Source: Viridothelium virens (taxonomy: Eukaryota > Ascomycota > Dothideomycetes > Trypetheliales > Trypetheliaceae). Taken from it: 64,000 nucleotides of DNA. A program made the translations under genes and the position numbers. This document shows, in pieces, positions 45,787 through 56,922 of the stretch; the stretch's first letter is position 1; each line of letters opens with the position of its first letter. The stretch spans positions 102,912 through 166,911 of the forward strand of contig ML991837.1 of assembly GCA_010094025.1 (NCBI GenBank). The letters run 5' to 3'. A model generated the notes under the pieces. It saw nothing but the letters and a program-made list of their open reading frames with translations, made no database searches and had not been told where the DNA came from.

Positions 45787-47494
45787 CTATTCACCCACCT
45801 CCCCACATCTCCAAACGAGCAATCTCTGATCGAAGCCACCGCTAACCAGCCACTCCTCCTTTCTCGTCGGCCCTTTCTCCATGTACTCCCCATCCTCATC
45901 CAGCTCCCCCTCCTCCACGTCAACCCACCCAGCCCACAAACACCTCACCTTGCTCCCTGCCTCGTGTCCCCCCTCTCCCTCAGCCGTACTCTCCAACCCA
46001 CCCAGCCTTGCAACCACCTTTCCACTCGCCACCTCCACACCCCGCACCACCCCATCGTCGCCATTCACCCACACGCCCGTCCCATCCGGCCGCCACGCGA
46101 GCGCAGGCGTCGAGTAGGGCGTCTGGGGCGCGAAGGTCGACGTCGTGAGAAGTAGGGCAGCGGCTTCGCGCTCACGCAGGAGGGTCTCCGCGGCAGCTGC
46201 GCTCTGCTTTGAGGTAGCTGACGCGAGGACGGGGTCGGTGGTAGATGTGGACGAGGGTGGGGATGTCGAAGTGGAAGTTAACGCGGGGTCTGGAGAAGTG
46301 TTGGATGGCGAGGGGAAGATAAGCCGCGCGATGATCAGTCTCATGTGCGGAACGCTGCTTGTGGCGATGGCGAGGAGGTTCGGGTCGTTGGGGGAAGGCG
46401 CGAGGGCGCTGAGGGTGAAGGCGATCCAGGCGTTGGAGTAGGGGGCGAGGTTTTGACGGCCAAGGAGCTCGGGAGTTGGAAACTCTGATGCATCGATGGT
46501 TGGAGGCAGAGAAGATGATGAGTTCATGCTATTGAGAGATGGCAGCATGGAGAGGTCGTAGTAGTAAAGGAATGTAGAGTCACGCCGGGAAAGGAGAAGA
46601 ATGAGCTGGGAGGTGGTGGGATGTCGGAGGAACAGTAGGGCTTCCGGATTGGTGGGTAGTGTGATACTTGCTACCGGTCGATTTAAAGCTGCTTTGCCTG
46701 TTGTGTTTCCAGTAGAATGAGGTACTGTAGGATTGTACACGTAAACTTTTGCATCCCAACCGGCCGTAGCTAGCCATGTCTGTCCTTTGGTCTCATCGAT
46801 CCATGCCGCTACTCTTACAACATATTTGCTATGGTCTTTTCTTGTGTCAAGTATTTCATGCGAGCCGCTTGCCGAAAGGACTGTTTGACCAGACATGCTG
46901 GTAGTAACCAGGTAATTGTGTCCAATTGTTACCCAGGATAGTATTGGTGCCTGATGGAGATGGGTATTACTATCGGCAAGAGCACAAGACATTGATCCAG
47001 GAACGAGCATGCTTAATCGTCTGTCGGCGGTCGAGACCAATAGCCTACCCTTGCTTGTGCCTTCAGCTATTACCATAGGGTCGATAGATACATTGAGTAT
47101 ATTGGAAGGTGCAGGCAAGCTTGTGATCATTGTGGGACGAGACGGAGCTTTCAATCTGTGAGCGCGATGCTGCATGTATTCAGGCACATCTGTATACCTG
47201 GTGAACTCCATTTCTTATGTTGCCCACTCGCATCGAGCTTCTCGAATTGCAGGCTTAGGTCGAAGACCTTTTTCTCATGGAGAACAGTCTCAAGAGTCAA
47301 GTCTCCCTTTGACACAGAACCAGTATCAGCTGGTAGATTTGCTTCCGTTAGAAAGGCCTTGAGAGTCTAAGATGTTCACCACCTAGTCAATTAGTGTTCT
47401 GTCAAATGTAAACGGAGCAGAGACATACCTCCGTGTAATTGTTAGCTCGAAGGAAGCGTGCTACAAGCACCGCAGGAGAATCCGGCGTTGTCAT
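45787..47494 (-). CDS. LisH plus WD40-repeat protein
   Basis: It is likely a scaffold protein; the complex is unknown. Exons 47494-47429, 47366-47198 and 47147-45787 sum to 1596 nt, giving 531 residues. The N-terminal LisH helix pair reads VLVARFLRANNYTETLKAFL, then PADTGSVSKGDLTLETVLHE and KVFDLSLQFEKL, followed by a WD40-type propeller (GRLLVSTADRRLSMLVPG, PILSWVTIGHNYLVTTSMSG, TWLATAGWDAKVYVYNP, ALAWRPDGTGVWVNGDDGVV, EWLVSGGFDQRLLVWRC). The long frame alone would start at 47211, but splicing from the two upstream exons (acceptor AAG after a 50-nt intron) restores LisH and the family linker PAPSRPTMITSLP. A Ser/Thr/Pro-rich insert near 310-360 breaks the propeller. Confidence 0.85.
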
Positions 47495-48428
47495 ATTTCT
47501 GGACTTCCCCAGATCTCAATTTGAATCCGGCTGTGTGCAAAGGATCAGGGTTCTGCGATAGTCGCACGACCTGTAAGGTAGTACTGTGGTCTGCTAGTTG
47601 TCATGGGGTGACGCAATAACGAAGTCTACGGATAGTCGATAGAGCATGGCCCTTATCGATAAAGAATTACTAAAACACCGTGGTAAACCGTGATACCTTC
47701 AATGAAACACCGTACTATTCGCCCTTTTTTTTTAAGTCCACCGACACTGAATTTTTAGGACTTCACTCTTCGAAGATCTAGCATCTTCATTGAGTCTGAC
47801 AACTTAGGCAGAGTCGGCTCGTAATCCTCAAAGATTCCCTGAAATACAAACGCACATCTAAAGATTAGAAAAGGCTACCAAGTTACAGTCTAGAAAGTCA
47901 CCCACAACAACCACTTACAGATATCTAGCAATTCCTTCACGACTTCACTGATAGCATGGGAAATCTGAAAACTAGGTTTGGTCGATCATCTTTTCACATT
48001 CTTCGCGATTTCGTTCCCGGTTGCCCCCTAAATCAGGAATGTAAACCCATATGTGATTGTAGTCGAACAACAAAGGCACATGTACTCAGTTACCGATGTG
48101 AACCTATGAATAGGCTCATACCTTCACGCTTTCTGCAAATTCCGACGATCTATTATTTCTTAGCAATCATTTCGAATTTCGATTAAAGCAAATTGGGTAT
48201 GTCCACTTCGTTATCTCCCATTTGTACACCAGTCATGGAGCAGCTCATCACCACCACCAACGCCCATCTGCTGCGCAATCGTATATAAAAAGACAGCCTC
48301 CCCCATAGGATTTTAGCACAGATTCCTCTCCTGTCTCACCTTCCTCCATGATCCACGTCTCTCTTCTCGTCTTGATCTTCTTTCCCTTAACCCTCGCCTC
48401 CCCTCGCTTCGCCTCGCCTCCCGTCCCC
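47495..48428. other. Intergenic region
   Basis: This 0.93 kb lies between two minus-strand genes. I see no gene in it; it should hold the promoter of the LisH-WD40 gene and the 3' UTR of the b561 gene. The last 100 bp before 48429 are C/T-rich. Confidence 0.4.
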
Positions 48429-51242
48429 TCACTGAAACTCCACCCTCTGCCCCCCCATCTGCTGCATCGCCCTCGCCCGCTCCGCCCTCCGCCTCCGCCG
48501 ATTACTGTCAAACCCACTGACATCCGTCCCCGTCCCCGTATCATACGGACTCATGACCCCCGACGGACTCGCCGTAGCCGGCACCGATGGCGGCGGCGGC
48601 GGATACGGCCTCGCAGCCGGCGGACTCAAGCTGCTCTCCTGTGCCGACGGCGCCACCGCCGGAACCGGCCCCGGCATCTGCGTCGGTCGTGCAGGCGGCG
48701 GCCCCGGCGGCGGAGGCGGCAACGCGCTCTCATCGATACCCTCCGGCGCAGTCCCCGGCGCCGCCACGATGTTGGGGCGTCCCGTGCGTCGCCAGGCGCG
48801 ACCACCACCTCCTCCGCCATTGACGCCCGCGACGGCGCTGCTCTCGTCGGCAGAACTGAGGCTGGCTGCGCGGCCGGGCCGCCGGTTCCCGCGGTGGCGC
48901 CGTCGCGAATCGCGCTCTTGCGCGGCTTCTTCCTCGCCAAGTCGGCGCAGCGTCACCTGCCGGCCGTGGTTGTGCATGCGGACTTTGACGCTGACGGGTT
49001 GGGAGGAGGCGGGGAGGCCGTCGGGGCCCACCGCTGCTGCTGCTGTGGCTGCTGCTGATGGCGGTGGTGCTGTTTGGGGAGGAGGTGGTGGTGCGGTTGA
49101 GGGCCCTGGGATTAGGGCGGCGGGGTGGGTGATTGTTGCTTCGGTTTCGGGGAGGCGGGTTCGCGAGGTGGAGCGTGAGTGGTGGTGGTGAGTCGAGTCG
49201 GCGGCGAGGCCTGCGGCGGCAGCGCCGGCGAGTCCGGCTGCTGCGGCGTTGCGGATGTCGTGGCGGGTTCCTTGGGGGCCAGGAGGTGGAGGAGGGAGGT
49301 TGGAGGTGGAGTATTGTGGTGCGGGTGGGGGTGGGACGTTGCTCGGGAGATCTGATCTACTTGGCACTCCCGTACCACCCGTGAGACGGGAGTGTGAGAG
49401 TCGCGAGAGCTCAGGATTGCTACCCGTAAGCGCAGGCCCGCTTGCAGTGACTTCGGTCTCTGTGAGGCTGTCCCTTCTCCCTCGTCGTGTTCTGTAAGGC
49501 CCTGTAGCGCTATCGCCAGTGTAGCGACCCCCATTCACACGATTCCTGCCTTCATTTTCCTCTTCGAGCCTGTGGATTTCTTCGATGCGCTCTTCCTCCT
49601 TCCGTTCTCGTCGGCCCTTCCACCTTTCTCGAATCAGCGCCGCGACGCCCAATCCTGCGATGGCATCCCGAATGCGATGACCACTGGACCGACGGCGCTT
49701 CGATGGGCTTCCATCAGCAGCTGGATCAGGACCCTGATGAGAGTATTCATCTTCTGGGCTGTCCCAGGTCGAGGCGCTTCCCTGGCTGCCCCCATGTGGT
49801 CGCAGACGTCCTCCGACCGGTCCTGAGACTGGTGGTCGTGAGGGTGTCACTGGAGCTCCAGTGCCCATTGCTGCCTGCTGCGCGGCTTCTCTCCGTTCGA
49901 TTTCTCGCCAGCGGTCATTTGCGGGGCTCACCGGTGCATGCCCTGCTTCCACTCTACTCAGATCGGTCTGGGTGATGCTTTGCGCTCCTCCAAGAGGCGG
50001 TCGATAGTCATCGACGTAATCATCATCTCTTTCTCGCCGCCGATTCCACCATCTTCGCACCCCCTCTGCACCTGCAACACCCGCAGTAGCACCTAGGATG
50101 CGGTCTCTCCACGATACTCGCGGAGGCCGCGATGGGCTATAATCATCCGAGTACTTTTCGTCAATTACTGATGCTTCGCCAGGTTGAGACGTTGGCCTCG
50201 AAGGCGGTCTTGACAGTGGTCTTAACGGAGGCCTTGACGGAGGTCGTGAAGGGGGTCGAGAGCCAGGATGGGAGCTAATAACCTCCGTTCGACTTTGATG
50301 CCGGTTCCGGTCACGATCAGACACCCGCCTCCTCAGAGCTTCAAGACCAGCCGCTGCCCCGCCAATCAAGCCGATGTTACGTAAAGTATGATGTCTCTCT
50401 CTAGGCGGCCGCTGATGGCTGATGCGACTTTCAGTCACTTCCGTGGGACTATAGTCAGTGCGATAATCTGCGCGATGATCAGCATAGTACCCATCATCGA
50501 AGTCGTCAAGGCTTGGTATCTGTCTATAGCTCAAGACAAACCAGACGAATATGAGGATGGCGACAGCAAAAGCGTAGAGAATGAAGAGTGCTTTCGGAGA
50601 TCCATAAAGGGTGAGTCCGAGAGCAATTTGAATGATCCCCAGAAGCGCAATTGTTCGGCCGAGCCACTTGTGCAGTACCACTTTTACTGGAATCTTGTAT
50701 CGGGTCTTGCCCTTCTCGATTCGGTGCATCACAACTCCGTAAAGGAACTGGAATAGAACCAATACATATATCGCCAGACCGATACCGTGATGTGGATTGG
50801 TGAGTGCTCTGGCCGGTCCCACGGCAAAGAATCCCAGTGTGAATATTATTGTCACCAGAAAGACGGTCAATATCTGCAGCCATATGTGGAACTTCAGTGC
50901 TAACCGAGGATTTCGATGGTAAAAACGTGCGATGAGTATGGCAAGTGGCACCACACCAAGGAAAGTGATAGCTGCCAGAACGGCATGACCAGTAATGATG
51001 CTGTGGTATTGAGGTTCACTACGAAAGCGGTTGCCCATGCCTGAGGAAGTGTTAAATCTATCCTCGACGAGCTAGGGATGGTCTATCTCACCATTGTAGC
51101 GCATCGTGTCGAAATTGAGACCCACCAGGTTGGGCAAAAGAAAGGTATCCCTCGATGAATCCCACGTTCCATCACCCACGTGGAGTGTATTCGAAGAGTA
51201 CTGACTGCTCCCAGGTGGAGCAAGACCTTGTGTGTCGCCCAT
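48429..51242 (-). CDS. Cytochrome b561-domain membrane protein with long disordered tail
   Basis: Exons 51242-51092 and 51040-48429 give 920 residues. After about 60 residues, a five-span b561/ferric-reductase-like membrane domain follows (about 65-245), with the likely haem-ligand histidines in IITGHAVLAA, LKFHIWLQ, NPHHGIGLA and VLHKWLGR. Such domains carry electrons across membranes, often to ferric iron or from ascorbate-like donors. Here no DOMON domain precedes it. The remaining 670 residues are disordered and cytosolic: an Arg-Pro-Pro-Ser tandem repeat (SRPPSRPPSRPPLRPLSRPP), basic Arg-rich stretches, two Gly/Ala-rich hydrophobic pieces (IGLIGGAAAGLEALRRR, AIAGLGVAALIRERWKG) and Pro runs. 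The tail looks like a scaffold. The function of such fusions is not known to me. Confidence 0.85.
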
Positions 51243-52179
51243 GTCTGTCTAAATTGATTTTGAAGAACCGAAAACTCCGTTAGTGCTTCATATAATCCTT
51301 ACGACTAGGAGATATGCTTCTTGTAGACGTCATAGAATTCGAGTCGTAAGCGTCGTGAAAGCTCAATTCTGTCGATGGTAGTAATACAACGAGCGAAGGT
51401 CAAGGCCGTTTTGAGTGTATGAAAGTGGCCGGCAAGGTAGGAGAAAGATGGCGGAAAAGGTGCTTGTGTATAGCAGAGTTGAGCAGCCTGACTCTGAACT
51501 GGTATCTGGTCCCGCAGGAAGGCCCGCAGGCCGAATGCGATTCGTGGAGTCTCGAGCGGGAACAAGCGGTGGCAATGTGCAGTAGTCCTTTTTATGGCGG
51601 TGGGTCGTGAGGAGGCATATCAATGCTTGTAGGAAGAAACCAAGAAGAAATTCAGCAAGTGAGTCGACTTGTGTTTTTTTTTTTCGCCGAGCTTGAAGCA
51701 GTTCCGCTGTAGCACGATGCAGGACGGACGTGGCACAGAAACCAGTTCGGTGGAGCTATTGCTTCCCTGGAAATTCGGTGCGTGAGAGCTTGCAGCTGTG
51801 TACGTCGGTGGCTCGTGCGCCATTGCGGGGGCAACCCAGCCGAAGAACAAGGCAACCCACGGTCACGCAACTCGTCGCCTCTTTTCATTAAACCTCTGGA
51901 TAATTCATCTCAGATTTTCAAGTCTCCGATCAGATGGGGCCAATCACAGTCGCGTCTATGACTGAAAATACTTGACATATCGCAATATTAATTGCAAGAC
52001 CTGTTACTTAGAAGCAGATTCATGACCTATTTATAACGACCATCCGATACTACGAAACTTGGAACGACAAAGATTATTCGCAGCTGCCTGCCTTGAAAGA
52101 GTACAAAAACGGTGTGAGAAGTCGATCATACAAGGCAAATTGTACATGTCTTACGGGACGGCAGCCTTGGACTAGCACC
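51243..52179. other. Intergenic region
   Basis: This 0.94 kb lies between two minus-strand genes. It contains a T13 tract near 51676 and no supported gene. Confidence 0.4.
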
Positions 52180-55100
52180 TCATCGATGACGGTCATGGAT
52201 CTTTTCATGCCTCTTGCGATCACTCAGTCTCGTAAAAGCTTTACCACACTGTGGACACGGAAATGGCCTCTCCCCTTTATGAGCCCTCTGGTGGCTTCTT
52301 AGGTTGATGTTTCTCGTGAACTTTGCTGAGCACACCTCACATATGTATCGGGTCTTTTCTGTGGTCTTCTTGCTGGACGATGAGAACGACTCCTCTGGAT
52401 CACATTCCTCCTCGTGGAAGGTCCGCATGTGTTTGTCTAGGTCCTTGTTTGTTACAAAACCGAATTCAGCATAGCTACAATCTGGGATCTGACATATGAA
52501 GGGCCGTTCGTGCTTCTTCAAATGCTGGTCCCGAGATTTTGCGTCTGCGAAGCCTTCGTGAAAGTAATAGCAGGTCAGCTTTGGGCATTTAAATAACTTC
52601 TTACCATAGAGCTTGCGAAGGTCTTTCTGCTGAGCAGACTCCTCGAGTATCTTGCGGTTGCGCTCAAGTGAGTTTCCCAAGGTTTTTAGGCTGACCGTAT
52701 TCCGATTTTCAAATGCCCCGCTTCGATGTTTCAAGACATGGTCCCATATCGGCAAGAGGTACGCATAAAAGGCCTCGTGAACTCTGAAGGGCTCGCAGTC
52801 TTCCCTTGTTTGAGCGTCAGGGAGAGTTTCTCCGTCAGGTAAATCACTTTCGTATGTTTCCGCAAAGTCATCAAGAGCTTGCTCGAGTTCTGGTAGCTTC
52901 AATTGATCACCCGATTCCTCTTCGAAGAGTTTCTTGCCGTAAAGAAGTAACGTTTCGACATGGTGATACCATTTAGCAACCGCGTAATCTTGCAGCACAA
53001 AATGGCCACGGCGAGCATAGTTGAGGAGCTCGGCCTCATTCTCTTCTACAAAGCATTGGAAAGCCAGGTATTGGAGACAAAGCACAGTGAGGTCGCATTC
53101 GACACTTATCGCGCGCACGTACTCCGAATTCTTGACATGACTAAATTATCGTGAGAAAGAGATCGATAGTAAAGACTTTGGGGACCACTTGCATTCTCGC
53201 AGTACTGTGAACTAACTCAATCCGATCTCCTGGGAGCAGTTGAACAAGCGAGCCACATAATTCGCTGATATCAACGCGAAGGATATTTTCTGGCTCGAAT
53301 ATGGTTTGGGCTTCTGGGTCAATTGAGATCGCGCCTTGAATCTCATGCCATTTGAGTGGTCGCTTAGCACAGATCATCCATCCGAGAAGCTGAGTTGCGA
53401 TCTTCCATAGCTTAGGAGGTAGGTTTCGCTTCAAACTGCTCAGGATTCGCTCGTAGCTGTTCCTCACTTAGCGCATCCATTGATACACAAACTTGGAAGG
53501 CAGAAGCCTGGTGTGAAGTTATGGTTGCGTTCCCAGTGCGTATTCTATTAAACCATTACTTACGCTTTTTTCAGATCATCTGGAAACCTATTCTCGCTGA
53601 TTTCATAGAGAAAGTCTCCCTTTGTCGGTTGGGTTTTGAGGTTCTTCATCACCAAAACTGCGAACAGAAACATGCCTATGCCACTAAGTTAACAGTGGCT
53701 GAGGGACAACTCGCTGAGGGATTAATTACCATCAGCTCTAAAACATGTCCTCTTCCGGACATGGTTTGCTTGCTCTTTATCAAGGACGTATTTGATTCGG
53801 AGCTCCTCAACCTCCTGCTGCACATATCTTTGAATGTCGCCTTGGTTGTCTTCCGGACGCAGGGTTATTTCAATGCTAGCCGCAGAGAGTTCCCGCTTAA
53901 TATCGTTGAAAATCTGGCTGACAAACAAAACGCGCAAACTTCCGGGAGCTCGAGCATCAGAATCCTTGACCAATTGATTCATGAAGGTCATAATCTCTTT
54001 TCTTTCTGTCAAATCATCGCACTCGTCTAGACCATCAATGATCACGTACTGCTTTGGTACAAAGTCGGAAAATATTTTAAGGAGGTCTTTTACAACCTTG
54101 GGCGTATTGAGGGTCAACTCACCATTGCGCTTCTCATCGCAATAAGGAAGAAGTTCTGGGCATTGTTCGAGGCTTTGTCTTAGCAACCCTTTGAAAACGG
54201 AGACGGAGTTGTTCCTCACAGGATCTCCTTGGCTGCAGTAGAAGTATGTTGTCATTGCGCTTTTGTCCGATTGGCAACTTTGAATAATGGCGGATGCCAG
54301 AATTGTCTTGCCTGAAATCATTAGCGCAACGGGCGGCGTCAATTAATATGTCTCAGAGAGATACCGGCACCGGGCTTTCCATTCAGCCAAGCTGTCGAAA
54401 ATTTGGGGGTCTGTGCATCTCTCCAATTCTCAATCTTTTCATGCTTCAGTATCCAGTTCCCGCTCCCAGGACAGCTCTCCCTGATGGTACATTTCGCATC
54501 ATGACCTTGATCGCTTTCATCGCCAGCTATCCAATCCAGCACGGATTTTTTCTTCTTCCGGGCCCTCTCCTCCTCTCTCTCCTCGAGCCGAATCCTGTCC
54601 TCCTCATACTGTTCAATGTGGTGCTTTATCTGATCGTGGACCTTTGAGTAATCTTGGAAGTACGTCTGAAGTCCTTGGCTGTCTGCTTGGTAATTCACAT
54701 GGGCATGCAGCCATGCCTGCTCACTTAGCAGTTTCTTGTGACTGTCAAGTCGTTCCAAGATTTTACCAAATCGAGACTTGAAATCTTTCCATGTTGAAGA
54801 GAGAAGCTGCCTCCATACTTCAGATAACAAAATCAGATATGCTCGATGCCATAGAAATTAGGTTCATACCTGGTCTCGAAAAGAACTTGAGGGCCTTTCG
54901 ATGGAATTCCAGTATATCGGTGAAAATCAGCCGAAGAAGTTTTCGTATGTCTTCGCTGCCCTCGAAAAGCTGTGAGTATTGTGATAGCAGTGGAATGTGC
55001 TCTCCAATCTGCCTATAAGCATCCAAAAGCTTTTCAAAAGAGTCTGCGAACTTGCTGGCAGTCTGGAAGATGGGACAATTTAGTAAGAGAGCTTTTTCAG

Positions 55101-55703
55101 ACGTGAGTACAACAGTATGAAGACTGAAACAGATTATTTCTGAAGGTACCATTAAAACATCAAGACCTGAATAGTTGGAGCTGCATGAAATAGGCTGTAA
55201 GTTAGTGGTATTAGGAGAGCTATGATTGGGGTCGAGTGCGCTGCGAATTACAACCTGCTCCCTTAATGCCTAAGTCTAGCTTAGACCTTCTTCAGAATAA
55301 AACTTCAAGCAATTACCATTCGAACATCTCGCAATCCAATTTCTACCATGATCTCTTCCAAACGGCGCTTAATGGAAAATGACGAGCGCATTCGAAGAAT
55401 GAGATAAGGAGAGCTTCTCACCTGTAAGAGAAACTTCAAAGGACCCCAGATGTAGCAGACAAAAGGAGAAGCATTCAAGAAAACTTCGATAATTCGCGAG
55501 AATTCCTCCATCGCCATTAGAAACGGTTGGATCCTGTTGAGGTTTCGCATTGTGTTGGTTCTTTCTTGATCCTTCTGCATCTCAAGAATAGCCAGCTTGA
55601 CATCTTCTATCTTGGTGTATTGAAAGCTCTGTTTTTCTTCAGGTTTGAGATCTTTCTCGAAATCGGCCAACGCCGATTCAAACGCGGACTGGGTCTGGGT
55701 CAT
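52180..55703 (-). CDS. NACHT NLR-like STAND protein with C-terminal C2H2 zinc fingers
   Basis: A fungal NOD-like receptor candidate, of the kind implicated in non-self recognition and regulated cell death. Seven exons (55703-55422, 55062-54870, 54817-54365, 54311-53730, 53675-53564, 53456-53193, 53140-52180) sum to 2847 nt, giving 948 residues. In order: an N-terminal helical domain common in fungal NACHT proteins (about 1-250, with PFLMAMEEFSRIIEVF and STWKDFKSRFGKILERL), the NACHT ATPase with Walker A NGKPGAGKT and Walker B YVIIDGLDECDD, a winged-helix/helical region ending ELVHSTARIHVKNSEYV, and four Cys/His fingers in the last 130 residues. Two of these are canonical C2H2 (YICEVCSAKF...HQRAH, FPCPQCGKAF...HEKIH). 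No ankyrin, TPR or WD repeats follow. The sixth intron is GC-AG; the first is unusually long (359 nt). Confidence 0.87.
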
Positions 55704-56922
55704 CTTCTCTTGCTACACACAGCTTGTGTAATGCGTGTCCAAGATTACAGGAAGCATTTGCCATATATCGATGAGAAGACCTCATTCCCGGGCCAGACAG
55801 AGAGCTGAAATTCCTGCCTGAGAAAAGATCAAAGGAGTTGGTCGGCAGCGTAATCTTCGAAGTGATCGGGGGATTTGGCTCACGTCTATAGTGAACGAGA
55901 AAATCACCCAAGGTTTGTACAATAGATAACTAAACATAAAGCTCAGTACAACTCTAAAATTCTAGTAATTGCAAAGCTTGGCTTAGATGCTCCCACGTTT
56001 GAGACGGGAAGCTCGACAAGAGCTGGCGAGATCTTGAGCAAAGTCCCCCTGGATCCAGCTAGGTTTTGCAAGCACAAAGGTAAGAGCGCTACTCTCGGGC
56101 CGTGCGCTCCGGTCCTACCCTCTTAATCGAAGCTAAAATTGCTGTGCAGGGCTGCGCCGCAAACATTTGTGGCTGTGCTGAATGAAACACCCCACAATGC
56201 TTTTCGCAACCTGATCTGCGCTTGATCTCACAATTCTCATCGGAAGTGTCTCTTAGGCAGCAGTTGAAGTCTATGCAGTCGCCCTGAGCTTCGCCGCATA
56301 TGCCTAGGAGGCAGATACGTGGTGGGTCTAAGTAGCCAGGCCCCTGCTATGGGGATGCAGGTGTGAACGTCTCATCGGCAAATCTCCGACTCTCCCTCTC
56401 CCTCTCCCTCTACCTCCTCTACTTCTCCGTGAATCTAAGATATAAGTCGGCATGGTATCGGCAAACTTTCGACGCTTAGAGAGAGAAATCAATTTCAACC
56501 TTACGCATGTCATCATTGCGGTGCTCCACGAGAATCATGGTGCGGTGGCGTTCGCATGCCTTAGCGTTGATGTTCCGGGGCACTCATAGCCCCCTTGTTC
56601 TAACCTTTTCTATCGGTAAAAGGTGCGTCGCTGCCTGCGACACTCAATTCTGCCTTATGCACTACACAGCCAAAGCAGCACAATCCTTGTCCAATAGAGA
56701 ATTTGTGCCTCTGCAAGTTTTGCAACTGTTGCTTGACCGGTCAATTTCCTGACAACGATCTTGTTTTTTTTTTTTTTTTTTTTACGTTAACTTTAATGGT
56801 TAAAATAAAAATATAAATAAAAAAAAAAAAAATATTTTTTTTTTTTTTTTTTTTTGAAATATGACGGTGGCTAGCAATCCACTTGCCGTACAAGTTGAGA
56901 TTGAAATAGGCAATTGTACTTC
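55704..56922. promoter_or_regulatory. Divergent region NLR / SNF2 helicase
   Basis: This 1.2 kb between divergent starts has no supported gene. It contains a (CTCTCC)n microsatellite near 56390-56415 and a pair of long T tracts around an A tract just upstream of the helicase (listed separately). Confidence 0.45.
56764..56855. repeat. T20 ... A14 ... T21 homopolymer block
   Basis: A run of 20 T (56764-56783), an A/T-only spacer ending in 14 A (56819-56832), and a run of 21 T (56835-56855) lie 68-160 bp before the helicase ATG. The A run could pair with either T run. Such tracts exclude nucleosomes and vary in length between strains. Confidence 0.85.

Noticed and set aside
47147-47211. LisH-WD40 gene starting at the long-frame ATG at 47211
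   Set aside because: That frame is intron sequence here; splicing two upstream exons recovers LisH and the conserved linker.
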